From: Tomocerus qinae
Taxonomy: Eukaryota > Arthropoda > Collembola > Entomobryomorpha > Tomoceridae
DNA: 64,000 nt
NCBI GenBank assembly: GCA_020055645.1
Contig: CM034546.1
Coordinates: 53,940,001 to 54,004,000 of the forward strand
Reading direction: 5' to 3'
The position numbers were made by a program, and so were the translations under genes. The notes below the pieces were generated by a model. That model searched no databases, was not told where the DNA came from, and was given only the letters and a program-made list of their open reading frames with translations. This document shows, in pieces, positions 1 to 9,634 of the stretch (positions within the stretch are counted from its first letter, which is position 1; each line of letters opens with the position of its first letter).

Positions 1-93
1 CTTCTTTCGCAATGAATTCCTTCGGTTTTAGGAACGGCAAAAGAGATTCGCAAATCTGAAAATTTGAATTACAGTTTTTTAAATGTTCTTTAA

Positions 94-991
94 CCCTAGA
101 CTACATGACATGTCCCAAATGGGATTTATCTGACTTTGCTGTGCCCTAGCTTTGAGCAGGTATACCGTATAACCTCGTTGATTTTTGTAATTGTCACAAA
201 TGCGTTTCTTTGCTTATATTTTTAAATTCAAGTAATTTGGACCATAAACAAAATTTAGAAAAAATTAAGAAATGAAAATGGGACCTAATTACTATGTTAA
301 TACATGACATGTCCCAAATGGGATTGTACACTATTTCGTAATCGGACAAATCCCATTTGGGACAAGTCATGTAATACGTGAAATGCAGATATAACCGGGA
401 TGGAAATATGATAAATTACATTTTGGTCAGCATTTATATTTGGGTCAGACCTACATTTGGGTCAGCATTTATATTAGGGTCAAGCCTAAATTTGGGTCAG
501 ACCTACATTTGGGTCAGCATTTATATTTGGGTCAGACCTACATTTGGATCAGCATTTATATTTGGGTCAGACCTACATTTGGATCAGCATTTATATTTGG
601 GTCAGACCTACATTTGGATCAGCATTTATATTTGGGTCAGACCTACATTTGGATCAGCATTTATATTTGGGTCAGACCTACATTTGGAACAGCATTTATA
701 TTTGGGTCAGACCTACATTTGGGTCAGCATTTATATTTGGGTCAGACCTACATTTGGATTAGCATTTATATTTGGGTCAGACCTACATTTGCATTCACAT
801 GGACTTGATCAGTAGCACAAGTCCAGTGTGACTGGACTTCGTGTATTACATGAGATGTCCCATTTGGGACATGTCATTTCGAAACATTGTGCACTGAGAC
901 CGCGGGAATCAATCCCAAATGGGACTAATGGGAATCCCAATTGGGACATGTCATGTGTTACAGTTCATTCCGTATGTCATGTAGTCTAGGG
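94..991. mobile_element. piggyBac-like MITE with TTAA target duplication
   Basis: The element is bounded by a perfect 18-bp inverted repeat, CCCTAGACTACATGACAT at 94-111 and its complement at 974-991, and flanked on both sides by TTAA (90-93 and 992-995). TTAA duplication plus CCCTAG-type ends are the signature of the piggyBac superfamily. Several sub-terminal inverted copies of a motif around TGTCCCAAATGGGA occur at about 110-130, 305-325, 345-365, 855-880 and 905-950. The centre is a 35-bp minisatellite. There is no transposase ORF, so the element is non-autonomous. Confidence 0.8.
424..791. repeat. 35-bp minisatellite inside the piggyBac-like MITE
   Basis: About ten tandem copies of a 35-bp unit built from two halves, GGGTCAGCATTTATATTT and GGTCAGACCTACATTT. 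For example, the unit starting at 541 recurs at 576. The unit has no stop in any forward frame, so it creates three overlapping repetitive ORFs that should not be taken as genes. Confidence 0.9.
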
Positions 992-1260
992 TTAAGCTTA
1001 TCATATTTTGATTCCTTAGCCATAAAATAGAGTGGTACAAAGTCTTTCGTTTAACCTTTTTTATAAAACGTATATTTAACATATATGAATTCTGTAACTC
1101 TGTAAGTATTACAAATTTATTGGTTAGTTTCCTTACAAGGAATTAGGCGTTTACCCATATTAAGTGCTATAGTACTTTACATACATATACGGGATAAACC
1201 AACTATATTATACAGAAATTTAAAGCAAACTATATGGTCCATTTACACTGAAATCTTAAT

Positions 1261-1540
1261 GGTCCTTTAAGGAACGAAAAAGCCAATATCCAAATTTTTG
1301 TCTGGTGTAGGAAAAAGCCAATATCCAAATTTTTGTCTGGTGTAGGAAAAAGCCAATATCCAAATTTTTGTCTGGTGTAGGAAAAAGCCAATATCCAAAT
1401 TTTTGTCTGGTGTAAGAAAAAGCCAATATCCATTTTTTGTTTTGTGGCGGAAAAAGCTTATATCCATACGCTTGTTAATGAAGTTATTTCCTGCACTAAA
1501 CGAAAAATGGATATAGGTTTATTCGTGCACCAAACAAAAG
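1261..1540. mobile_element. truncated GTCCTTTAAGGAACG-type MITE carrying a 35-bp minisatellite
   Basis: The left end (GGTCCTTTAAGGAACG, then AAAAAGCCAATATCC) and the internal motif near 1465-1530 match the complete copies at 48276-48486 and 46419-46634. The right inverted terminus is missing. The left arm has expanded into five tandem 35-bp units starting at 1276, 1311, 1346, 1381 and 1416. The short minus-strand ORFs here are the repeat read in successive frames. Confidence 0.6.
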
Positions 1541-1771
1541 TTGAAAGGGCGCCAAAGTTTTCGCTTTTTTGAGAAAACAATTCCCTTTTTCTTGGATTTC
1601 GAGAGGAGGGGGGGCCGGCTTCAGCCCGTAAAGCCCATCCTTCTAATACGTTCTGTACCAAATCGTATCTACGTTTTCCATACCTACAGCCTCCTTACCT
1701 AAAAACTGCTACAGCAAATAGAGATACAAGCAAGAGATACAGCAAATCATGGAAAATCATCAAACGGAGTT

Positions 1772-2188
1772 TTAAATATAATGTCCCAATAAACCTAGAT
1801 GCTTTGTGTTATACAAATTCTTTGATAATTGTTTACACACCAGATTGATTCCCCGTTTCCCCTTAGTCTTTTGTCCAGAAGTGTCAGTCTGACTCGCTTC
1901 GCCAAGCAACGGAACTGACAACACCAATGACTGTGGATCTGCTAGCATTTCCAGAAGGAGCAGTTTCAAGCTATCATAAACGTTTTCGGTGAAACTGCCG
2001 TAGGAATACAAAGGGGCAGCTTTTGATACATCGTTGATGGAAAATTTGAATGCTTTCAGCCATACAAAATCAAAAATTCTACTCATCTCAGCTATTGTAT
2101 TGAATTTTTCGCGTAGTTTTGTTGATGAATCAAACGAAATTTGTACAGCTATCAGGAGATTATGTTGCTCGAAACTATCCTTCATTAC
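1772..2188 (-). pseudogene. hAT/TTF-type transposase-like exon remnant
   Basis: An open stretch of 138 codons follows a plausible splice acceptor (TTTGTAG, minus strand) and begins at Val-Met-Lys. The first 85 residues contain an amphipathic pattern (LREKFNTIAEMSRIFDFVW, then NDVSKAAPLY and NVYDSLKLLLLEML). It recalls the region before the C-terminal dimerisation domain of TTF/ZMYM-type hAT transposase-derived proteins, where a short IFDFLW-like helix precedes an acidic helix. The last about 50 residues (after LADPQ) are Lys/Ser-rich and look unrelated, ending at a stop at 1772. No catalytic or BED-finger exon is visible nearby, so this is probably a fossil. An unrelated host exon is the alternative. 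The family assignment is by recalled resemblance only. Confidence 0.35.
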
Positions 2189-2666
2189 CTACAAATTAAT
2201 AAGTATGGTTACATTGTATCTACGTAGTATTATGAGTATAAACGAAACTTTTTCTCTACGATAACAAAAGGGAGTTTGCACCTGACTGATCACGAACAAA
2301 GGAGACCACCTACACAGATAAAGTGTCCTCTTATCAGCAGAGAAAAAGTTTCGTTGGATTCATAATAATAAATACTAGTTAGTGTTTAGGATGAATTTTG
2401 TACTTTTGCAAAAGCAAGCAACCAGTAATCATAGCTTTCCCCATAGCGGTCTTCGATTTCAAATGATAGTCCATGAAATCCAAATTTTCTGTTTTCATGT
2501 AATAAATAATAATATGTTATTTAATATTTAGTCAATATTATTTAAGGTCAGGGTATACTCGCTATACTTTTTTAAACCCTTACATGTGGGGATGTTGCTA
2601 GCTAACTAGCAAAAAGTGTCATAGAGGGTAAATTAAATCCTGATTTTATGCGAAATTCGTACTTCG
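2189..2666. other. intergenic, no recognised feature
   Basis: AT-rich sequence with no sustained ORF, no terminal inverted repeat and no RNA-gene signal that I can see. Confidence 0.5.
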
Positions 2667-3390
2667 TACTTTTTTAGAATAATCCCTTAGGATCTGAGAC
2701 CATTGGTCCTACACCCATCCATACATTAAATGTAAACAACATTCGTCGAAACCTTTTCTAAGCAGCATATAAAAAATTTCACATTTTTGTCTTCTGATTG
2801 AAGATATGTATCTTAAAGTAGAAGACAAAAATGTGAATTTTTTTATATCCGACATAGAATAGATTTCGACGAATCTTTTATACATTTAACGTATAGGTGT
2901 GTGTGTGTGTGTGTTTGGGGGAGAGCACGGCTACTTCAATTGATTAGTAGAGCTATGCTACCACTCAAGCCACGAGGGCTTACTTGCAGTGACTCCCGGA
3001 ACAGCGTTACTAAGTGTACAGACTTACACGAAGAGACTTATAGCAGTCTACTTCAACCCACCTTATCCCCTCATGATCATCCCATTGTCCAGACTTGTGC
3101 TAGGTAGAACTCGTAGCACGTACACAGACCTACACTACTGACTAGATTGATAGATAGATTGATAGATAATCACTAAGATAGGCAAATCAAAGCTAATAAC
3201 GAATATACGGCAATGACAGCTTCTCCCAGCTCCAGACTACTGCCTTAGATCAGAGTCGCTCCAGAGATTCGAACTCCAGACCTCAGCCTGAGCATCGGCT
3301 GTTTAGATCACTAGACAGACCAGTACGCCCTGAATGTATGGGTGTAGAACCAATCTCAGATCCTTAGGGATTCTCCTAAAAAAGTTTATA
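2667..3390. mobile_element. nested foldback element with about 55-60-bp inverted ends
   Basis: Sequence at 2667-2727 (containing CCCTTAGGATCTGAGA and CTACACCCATCCATACATT) returns inverted at 3331-3390. Inside it, 2726-2895 is a second palindrome with about 75-bp arms (CATTCGTCGAAA and ACATTTTTGTCTTCT, inverted on the other side of a short loop). The rest holds a (GT)n tract at about 2898-2914 and a tRNA-like segment. There is no transposase. No target duplication was resolved. Confidence 0.65.
3254..3327 (-). repeat. tRNA-like head of a SINE (pol III A/B-box type)
   Basis: On the minus strand a segment reads like the 5' part of a tRNA: TGGTCTGTCTAGTGATC (A-box-like) followed about 35 nt later by GGAGTTCGAATCTC (B-box-like, complement of 3263-3276). 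The spacing fits an internal pol III promoter. The acceptor and anticodon stems do not pair well enough to call a functional tRNA, so a tRNA-derived SINE head is more likely. The body would run toward lower coordinates. Confidence 0.4.
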
Positions 3391-3609
3391 TGTAATTTAA
3401 ATGTGAATATGATAGTCGGAAAATCGGTCCGTAACTAGGAACACGGACGTTGAAGCTTATTTCATTGGATAGTAGAATAGAATTTATTGGCGTTTCCGTA
3501 GTAGTCTATCGTTGCCGTAGTCCATCACACAAAAAATAGCGATTGCCCATTTCTCAATTTAAATTGGAATTATTATAGATGCGTAGTATGCATAGACTAA
3601 AGCGCATGT

Positions 3610-3765
3610 GCATATTGCGTATTTTCGGTACCAGCCTAACGATGCTTATTGCGTATTTTCGGGTACCAGCCTGACGATGCTTATTGCGTATTTTCGGGTA
3701 CCAGCCTGACGATGCTTATTGCGTATTTTCGGGTACCAGCCTGACGATCGCTTATTGCGTATTTG
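3610..3765. repeat. 35-bp minisatellite (third unrelated 35-bp array)
   Basis: About 4.5 copies of a 35-bp unit (GCTTATTGCGTATTTTCGGG then TACCAGCCTGACGAT). Starts are at about 3610 (34-bp variant), 3644, 3679, 3714 and 3750 (after one extra base). Sequence is unrelated to the two other 35-bp arrays in the window. Confidence 0.85.
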
Positions 3766-4423
3766 ATACCTTAAGGGACGATATATTGACAGAAATCATT
3801 TGACATGAGTAAATGCATGTATATACTCTCATGACACGATTATGACCTTTGAAAATTAATATATAATTTACTTTATGCACCTTACTAATACAGACAGCTT
3901 GAAGAAAAATTCAGTTTGCACCAGTGGTGTCAAAGAAGCTATGAAAAAGTGACCAGTACATAATTAATCGGAATTAAAGAAGCGAGGGATGTGAGGGCAA
4001 TTGGCGTAAAAATAGAACCCTTTCGGGAAGATTATTATAAAAAATGCCCCTCAGTATATAAAAAATACATCTATAAAAAAGATAACCGTTTTTGGAAAAA
4101 AATAAAAATTGTGGTAGTGCACTCCCACATCTCCACCAAACGATTTACATCATTTCTGACAAATACGAGATTTATGAGCAACCCCTATTACACTTTGTTG
4201 ATTTTTAATTTATCATTTAGATTGGTGTTTATCTTAGAAATTATTGCATGAATACAACAATTTCCATAACAACATCATTTCCAGACAACACCTAGCATCA
4301 TTATTTTTTCTTATTAGTAGTTTAAATCGTTTAGTGATGAAATGATTGGCGTAATTTCTGGAAAACACATTTATTAAAAACCCTTAGAAGTAATTTTTTT
4401 GATTCTTATAATTTTTTTGTATT

Positions 4424-4566
4424 TTGTGAGCAAATCGTTTCAACCCAATACAATTGTCTAGTAAGAGTCCATAAAAGTATTAAGGCTAGTAGTAAGGAAT
4501 GGCGTTACTACTATTCTGGACTCTTGCTAGATCATTGTATTTGATTGAAACGGCTCACATTTTATG
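4424..4566. mobile_element. short palindromic MITE
   Basis: About 48-bp arms: TGTGAGCAAATCGTTTCAAC onward at 4424-4475 is inverted at about 4518-4565 (ending GAAACGGCTCACA). The spacer is about 45 bp and contains the near-palindrome GGCTAGTAGTAAGG. No coding capacity. Confidence 0.6.
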
Positions 4567-4714
4567 TATTCATGGTAGGCAATCATAATGAGTAGACATC
4601 AATTTGGACACCTACATTATTTATGGACCTATAGTATTTTTTGTTAATATGTAATTTACTATGATGTCATTTGTACGGAATTAATTTTCATATTATTATT
4701 ACATCATTGGCGGA

Positions 4715-4878
4715 CAAGGGCGTATCCAGAAATCAAATCAAGGGGGTGCTTAAAGATTCCAGCAGATTTTTATAATGCATAAAACTTCTTTTTATCAATT
4801 TTTGATAATTATCTATTGTGTTTTTGGAAAATTAAGGGGTGCTTAAGTACCCTAGCACCCCCCCTAAATACGTCCTTG
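4715..4878. mobile_element. hAT-type MITE (family H), 164 bp
   Basis: Ends CAAGGGCGTATCCAG and, inverted, CAAGGACGTATTTAG. It is flanked by a perfect 8-bp direct repeat TTGGCGGA (4707-4714 and 4879-4886), the target-site size of hAT elements. The interior includes GGGGTGCTTAAG near both ends. A second full copy is at 17033-17194 and a 3' fragment at 29629-29675. Confidence 0.85.
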
Positions 4879-4905
4879 TTGGCGGAGGCGGAGACTGCCC
4901 TCAGT

Positions 4906-5722
4906 ATTATTACTATGAACGCCACTTTTCTTTTCTGAATAGACCTCGCAAACAAAAAGATTGAAAGATAAGAAGACAATGAAAGCCCTCGCTCAACTGA
5001 GCTCATCGAGGTATATGCGTACCTATTGAAAGAGTGCACATTGGATCTAATTTATAAAAAAGTGGACATAACGGCGCAGTGCAGTGTAATGAGTAAAGAG
5101 TAGGGGCTAGGAGATGGTATCAATATTTTTAAAACTTATAAAGCGAAACTCTAACAAAAAAATAATGATGATTTTGCAAAAGTACGAATTGTTTCGGCAA
5201 ACTCCTACAAAAAATTAAATTGAGTGTAATTTCATATTGTGCGAATTGGTCTAAACAATCCCATTGATACGAAAACTTCGTTTTATGTGTGAATTGGTCT
5301 AAACGATTCGCATTTATACGAAATCGTAATTTTTTGTGAGTGTTTTTCGAAACATTTGGCTTCTATGCGAAAATGATTTTGTGTGAGTTTTCGTTTTTAG
5401 AAAGAATTCACTTTATAATTTTTAAAAATTAATTGTTTAATTTTTGAGTGTTTTGTGCTTTATTTATTTGTGTGCCACTCTACAATGTTTAAATCCTGCT
5501 CTTCAAACATCACATTGCATAGTCGCTATACTCATTAATTACACTATGCCGTTATGTCCACTTTTTTATAGATTAGACCCAGTGTGCACTCTTTCGATAA
5601 GTACGCATATACCTCGGTGAGCCCAGTCGAGCGAGGGCTTTCATTGTCTTCTTATCTTTCAATCTTTTTGTTTGCGAGGTCTATTCAGAAAAGAAAAGTG
5701 GCCTTCATAATATAGGCGTTGA
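4906..5722. mobile_element. foldback element with about 200-bp inverted arms
   Basis: The left arm (about 4906-5100) contains GCCACTTTTCTTTTCTGAAT, TTGAAAGATAAGAAGACAAT and AAAGTGGACATAACGGC. The same blocks occur inverted at 5520-5722. The loop holds two or three degenerate copies of a roughly 60-bp unit (TGTGNGAATTGGTCTAAAC, then TACGAAA). The open minus-strand frame at 4809-5039 is an arm read-through, not a gene. Confidence 0.7.
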
Positions 5723-6336
5723 GTGGATGAGCCTGTCGTCCTTGCCTGACACGTCCATAGATATAGAAAGGGGATTTAGATAACGCATAACAAAATAACA
5801 GGATAAGTAACAGGATATTGTAAACAGGCAAAAAGCTTCCATTCTCCACACTTTTTACACACATTTCCCGGTCTCGTCCTTTCGTACAACAAACGCTTCC
5901 ATATAAATTAATACATTGTGAGATAGGGAAATGTTTCTTCTAGTAGCGTGTGTTAGTGTGTTACTAATTCTATGGACACGTCCTGATGTTGAAAGAATGG
6001 CACAAATGCTGAAATGGGAAGTGTGCAGACAAGATGCAGACACCATCTTCCATGTTGGACTGTTTCTGTCGGCCCATTCCGTTCGTGCCAGTTTCTACCA
6101 CTGGCCACTACCATCTATAATGTCAGCCTTCCTCGACTCGGAAATATTCTTTTGTCTACGTGTTTGAATGGGAACTGTACAGTGTGAGCGAACACTCATA
6201 TTTATAGAGGGAGTAGTGGTTGTTGTTTCGCACACTGGACATGAATAAAAAAACACTTGAAAGCTATAGGTATAGGTATAGATGTTGTATTTGGGTAATA
6301 ATAGCTTCTTTTACGCCACTGGTTTGCAAGTGGTAC
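5723..6336. other. intergenic, no recognised gene
   Basis: Contains an ATG-initiated 78-codon frame (5931-6167, plus) with a hydrophobic start, and an overlapping minus frame. Neither has a recognisable domain or splice context. I do not call them genes. Confidence 0.4.
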
Positions 6337-6803
6337 TATGGTCGCCAAATAACTTTGGACAATAATAATTTGGTTGGAGAATAATAAAACCGATAATAAA
6401 ATATAATAGACGAGTTCGCTCTTCAGTTTGTGTTAATGTGTTACACTGTTTAATACTAAAATATTCTTATTTCTGTTAGCAATTAACTATGTAGTATAAT
6501 ATATCTCAAACAATCAATACAATTCACAAAACATTTCCGGAGAAAACCATATTCTCCAGTTGATCATAATCCATCGTGGCATCGACACCTAATATTTTCC
6601 TTCTCTGTTTTACCAAAAATTGTTGTGTTTTTATTGTGTTAAACCAGAGAATTCGTTCAGTTTTCCCTTGCGCCATTAAATACTCACTGAAGCACGAACT
6701 TCTGTATTGTTCGTGCTCACTGAAACGCGGACTCGCCTATTATATATTCTTATCGGTTTCATTATTCTTCAATCTTATTTTCTAAATTTATTTGGCGACA
6801 ATA
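6337..6803. mobile_element. MITE with about 80-bp inverted termini, probable TA target
   Basis: The left end TATGGTCGCCAAATAA with AATAATAAAACCGATAA and an ATAATAGACGAGT block is matched inverted at the right end (ACTCGCCTATTATAT, ATCGGTTTCATTATTC, TTATTTGGCGACAATA). TA flanks both ends. The GGCGAC motif first suggested a retroviral primer-binding site, but the matching inverted copy on the left favours a terminal inverted repeat. Confidence 0.6.
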
Positions 6804-7642
6804 GGAATATTATTAGGCCGTAACATATGGCCTGCGCAAGATAGAGATAGGGAGGATGAGAGGAGTAGTTATTGCAGTAAGGAAAGAATAACTTTTAACT
6901 GATTGGTTAAATTGTGCTTCTACTTGCGCACAAACGTGTGATCTGCCTGTAGTGCTTAGACATTCCTTTGAATTATATTTGAATTACAATTGATTTATTA
7001 ATTCTTTCAGTTACCACAAATCATTTTCTATTGATTCTGCTATTCAAATATTTGGCTACCTAATAATAAATTGTGAATTGTGAGCAAAACTATTATTGCG
7101 TTTGAACTGGCATTACTGTATCGTGGCATATCTAGTATTCATCCCTGAGAGTCGGCAATCATACTTGCACTGCATCTGTTGCTCCACCTCCTGACAAAGG
7201 AGGGAAAATGAGCGCCAGCGAGCAAAAGAAGAAAGGAAATAAGAGCAAGCAGCCTGCGGAGAGCGGGGGAAGGAATCAGTGTGCTGTGAGCAGAGCAAGA
7301 GGAAGCAACGTATTGTTGGCAGAGTGAAGTGCTCTTAGATTTGCTGAATTGTAGAAATTATTTAAACATTTCAATTTTATTATTTTTATTAACCTGTGTT
7401 GCCATTTTAGTGTTTAATCAAATAAAGGACACTAATTAATCACAAAAATAAAAGATCGGTGATTTGGCGTAATAGCTCGCACACTAAGGCTAGTAGTAGT
7501 TCATCATCAACCGTTGACCTATCCATGACACTTAGTAGTACAGTAGGCAGTTAAATAATTTTGGAGTCAAAAGAACTTGGCTCCATTACAGCATCCGTTG
7601 ACTTAATAGTTTAGTGACGAGTTTGCGAATAGTATCCAAACT
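6804..7642. other. unassigned sequence with a purine-rich GC-richer patch
   Basis: 7190-7325 stands out as purine-rich and less AT-rich than the surroundings. It contains an ATG frame at 7208-7327 (39 codons, starting MSASEQKKKG) with good upstream context. It could be a first exon or a transposon leader; there is no second exon that I can join. The rest of the interval shows nothing recognisable. Confidence 0.3.
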
Positions 7643-7647
7643 TTTAC

Positions 7648-7743
7648 ACTAACAAAAGGAAGACGTAAATAAAACTTCCATTTCTGTAACAGTAAAATAT
7701 CTCTGAAATCTCCATCGATGCGAACAGAATTTTTATGAAAATA
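7648..7743 (-). CDS. chitinase-like (GH18) gene, candidate exon 4
   Basis: On the minus strand an acceptor at AATATCAGAG opens a frame with YFHKNSVRIDGDFRDILLL. It fits the position after exon 3 where GH18 proteins have the strand-4 motif DGxDxDxE. Aligned on the two central Asp residues, the segment gives I-D-G-D-F-R. The two middle Asp and the aromatic position are kept, but the leading DG is lost and the catalytic Glu is Arg. If right, the protein cannot be an active chitinase. Two acceptors (2 nt apart) and two donors (GTTAGT after 7654, GTAAAA after 7648) are possible. Joining in phase 0 requires exon 3 to end at 8455. Nothing further downstream could be joined, so the gene is either incomplete or continues in exons I cannot recognise. 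Confidence 0.35.
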
Positions 7744-8254
7744 CTCTGATATTGTATGTACTTTGAGTAATTTTTCAAAATAGGTCAAAATTCCTATTTC
7801 TTTTATTTAAATTTGTAATAAAATGTTGAACATAATACATTTCATTTTCAGGTAAGCATTTTTAATGAAAATGAAGCGATTAAATGCCATTTTTTGTCCA
7901 AAATGCGTCAGTCAGATTAAGACGTATTTCGTTTAATACAACTGTTTTTCTATTTTATTTCAGAAAATGGCATTTTTTGTGGCTTGGCCAATTTTCAGAA
8001 AAAACCTGAGCTGTTTAAGTTATCAATATCAAAAAGTTTGCATCGAAACTATTTTAAAATTGGTCCAGTGCAAGTAAACTTGTTGAGAAAAGTTACTAAG
8101 AAAGTCAAAATACACTTATTTTCAGTTTACAGGTGACCTGGGGCAAAGAGAATATTTCCTCAACGTTGTTTGATTTTATTACAAATTAGACACTTAAAAT
8201 TGCACTTAAAGATATATTTTTCATTCCATTGGAGCCATGATTTACTCATTTCAG

Positions 8255-8394
8255 ATAATTTCAAACATTATATCGGTATTAAAAAAAGCCCTAATGAGGT
8301 TTTATACACGTTAAGAAAACTAGAATTAGCCGAGAAGAAATGTCAAATAAAAGGAATTGTTATGTCAAACGATAGAATTTGTTTGACTCTGTGA
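8255..8394 (+). other. plus-strand exon-like ORF resembling a GH18 C-terminus (tentative)
   Basis: After a strong acceptor (TTTACTCATTTCAG, ending 8254) a frame runs to TGA at 8394. It contains YIGIKKSPNEVL, RKLELAEKKCQIKGIVMSND. The order (Y-I-G, short loop, a Lys-rich helix, K-G-I-V-M) is reminiscent of the last strand and helix of GH18 proteins (typically YAK..LGGVMIW). It lies on the opposite strand inside intron 3 of the minus-strand chitinase-like gene. It is either a fragment of a second copy or coincidence. Confidence 0.25.
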
Positions 8395-8454
8395 AGTTCT
8401 AGGAAAGCAATAAACATACAAACACGGTTCCATAATAAAATAATAAATAGGTAC

Positions 8455-8573
8455 GTACTTTAAAAAAGTTTTCATTTTTGTTATAAACTGAAAGGGTATC
8501 ATTTCATCCAAGTTAATTCCGATTAGTATTTTCAACTTATTATCCACTATTTTTGCCAGTGCTGAAAACATGT
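8455..8573 (-). CDS. chitinase-like (GH18) gene, exon 3
   Basis: Minus-strand exon between an acceptor (CCTTTTTCAG) and a donor (GTACGT at 8458 or GTACCT at 8454). It reads D-MFSALAKIVDNKLKILIG then a segment ending KTFLK. This matches GH18 strand 3 (family pattern: F..L...NP.LK.LLSIGG). The usual SxGG is replaced by G-I-N, so the substrate loop is divergent. The exon starts with two bases (AC) that complete the single G left by exon 2, so the splice phases agree. The intron between exons 2 and 3 is about 3.1 kb and contains the 21-bp satellite and a foldback MITE. Confidence 0.6.
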
Positions 8574-8973
8574 CTGAAAAAGGAATTATTTTAAAATAAA
8601 GTAAATTAATAAAATTCCTTATCCGACATTATTCCTTAACATTTATGGACTCAGTAATATGATTAAAAATATTTATTTATATTGTCTATCTATCATAATT
8701 TTTAAAACATACGACACCCACACGAGAATATACAACATTATGACCGAATTAAAAGGTGACATTGCTCAGACCACACATTGTTATGGCAAAATGTGGATCG
8801 GTCTAGCAATTTGTTACCATTGGCTGCAGGACGAAGATATCAGTTTATTTACTCATAAAAATAACATTTCAAAGCCTATAAAACTGCGGAAACTCCATAT
8901 TTTTAAGAATATCCTACAATTTTTAAGAAATTTTTGAAACAAGATTGATTATCATATCAGATTGCTTATTAAG

Positions 8974-9322
8974 AGAGGATAGCCGAATACCGATATCTGT
9001 ATTTCTCTGGACATCTAGAGAGTATGCAAATCTTAGTAAATATGATGTGATTATAAGTGAATAAGATGTGATTATAAGTGAATAAGATGTGATTATAAGT
9101 GAATAAGATGTGATTATAAGTAAATATGATGTGATTATAAGTGAATTTGACGGCAGGACCTTTCGTACCATGAAGGTATTCAGTATTCATCACTAAATAA
9201 ATAGTAGAAGTTAGTAAATACCTTCATGGTTCTAAGGATTCCGCCGTCAAATTTACTTAAAAATCTGCATAACAAATAGATAGATGTCCAGAGAAATACA
9301 GATATCGGCTATTCCTTAATAC
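8974..9322. mobile_element. foldback MITE with a 21-bp minisatellite in one arm
   Basis: The outer arm CGATATCTGTATTTCTCTGG with ACATCTA at about 8990-9016 is inverted at 9284-9313. An inner arm, TTGACGGCAGGACC with ACCATGAAGGTATT (9148-9182), is inverted at 9215-9252. The left arm is lengthened by tandem 21-bp units at 9037-9143. Confidence 0.7.
9037..9143. repeat. 21-bp minisatellite
   Basis: Five copies of GTGAATAAGATGTGATTATA plus one base, slightly variable (AATAAG or AATATG). It lies within the left arm of the foldback MITE. It has no stop in two minus frames, which generates artefact ORFs. Confidence 0.85.
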
Positions 9323-9634
9323 CGCTGTAAGCGCTGTAATAATTCTATAGGATAAATGGCTGGTTATGCATTTTCTTGATTACTAAATCTAGTCCCAATA
9401 ATGGTATCAAGTTGCTCGGCTAGGGAACAAATAGTTATTTGTATGGCACATGCATGACTTTTGATGGGAACAGACAAAATAAGATAGTGTGATTTTTTAT
9501 GAATATGTATTTGGATGGGTTAGAGTTTTAGGATTAGACTTGGTTACTCAAAAGTGCGGACATGGAAATTTATCGATACCTAGAGTACTTTGCATGAATG
9601 ACCTACGGTGGAATGAATAAGCTGCCCAATCCAA
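9323..9634. other. intronic, no recognised feature
   Basis: Unique AT-rich sequence between the foldback MITE and the satellite, inside intron 2 of the minus-strand chitinase-like gene. Confidence 0.4.

Noticed and set aside
378-815. Repetitive 145-, 122- and 72-codon ORFs
   Set aside because: Products of the 35-bp minisatellite inside a MITE. Because 35 is not a multiple of three, each ORF cycles through all frames of the unit.
3254-3327. Functional tRNA gene
   Set aside because: A- and B-box-like motifs are present, but the acceptor and anticodon stems do not pair convincingly.
424-3765. CRISPR array
   Set aside because: Repeats are directly tandem with no unique spacers, and the DNA is eukaryotic.
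5931-6167. 78-codon ORF with hydrophobic N-terminus
   Set aside because: The hydrophobic start suggested a secreted peptide, but the rest has no Cys pattern or domain, and the overlapping opposite frame is equally open.
6783-6803. Retrotransposon primer-binding site (TTTGGCGACA)
   Set aside because: The same sequence occurs inverted at about 6338-6350, so it is the end of a terminal inverted repeat. No flanking long direct repeats were seen.
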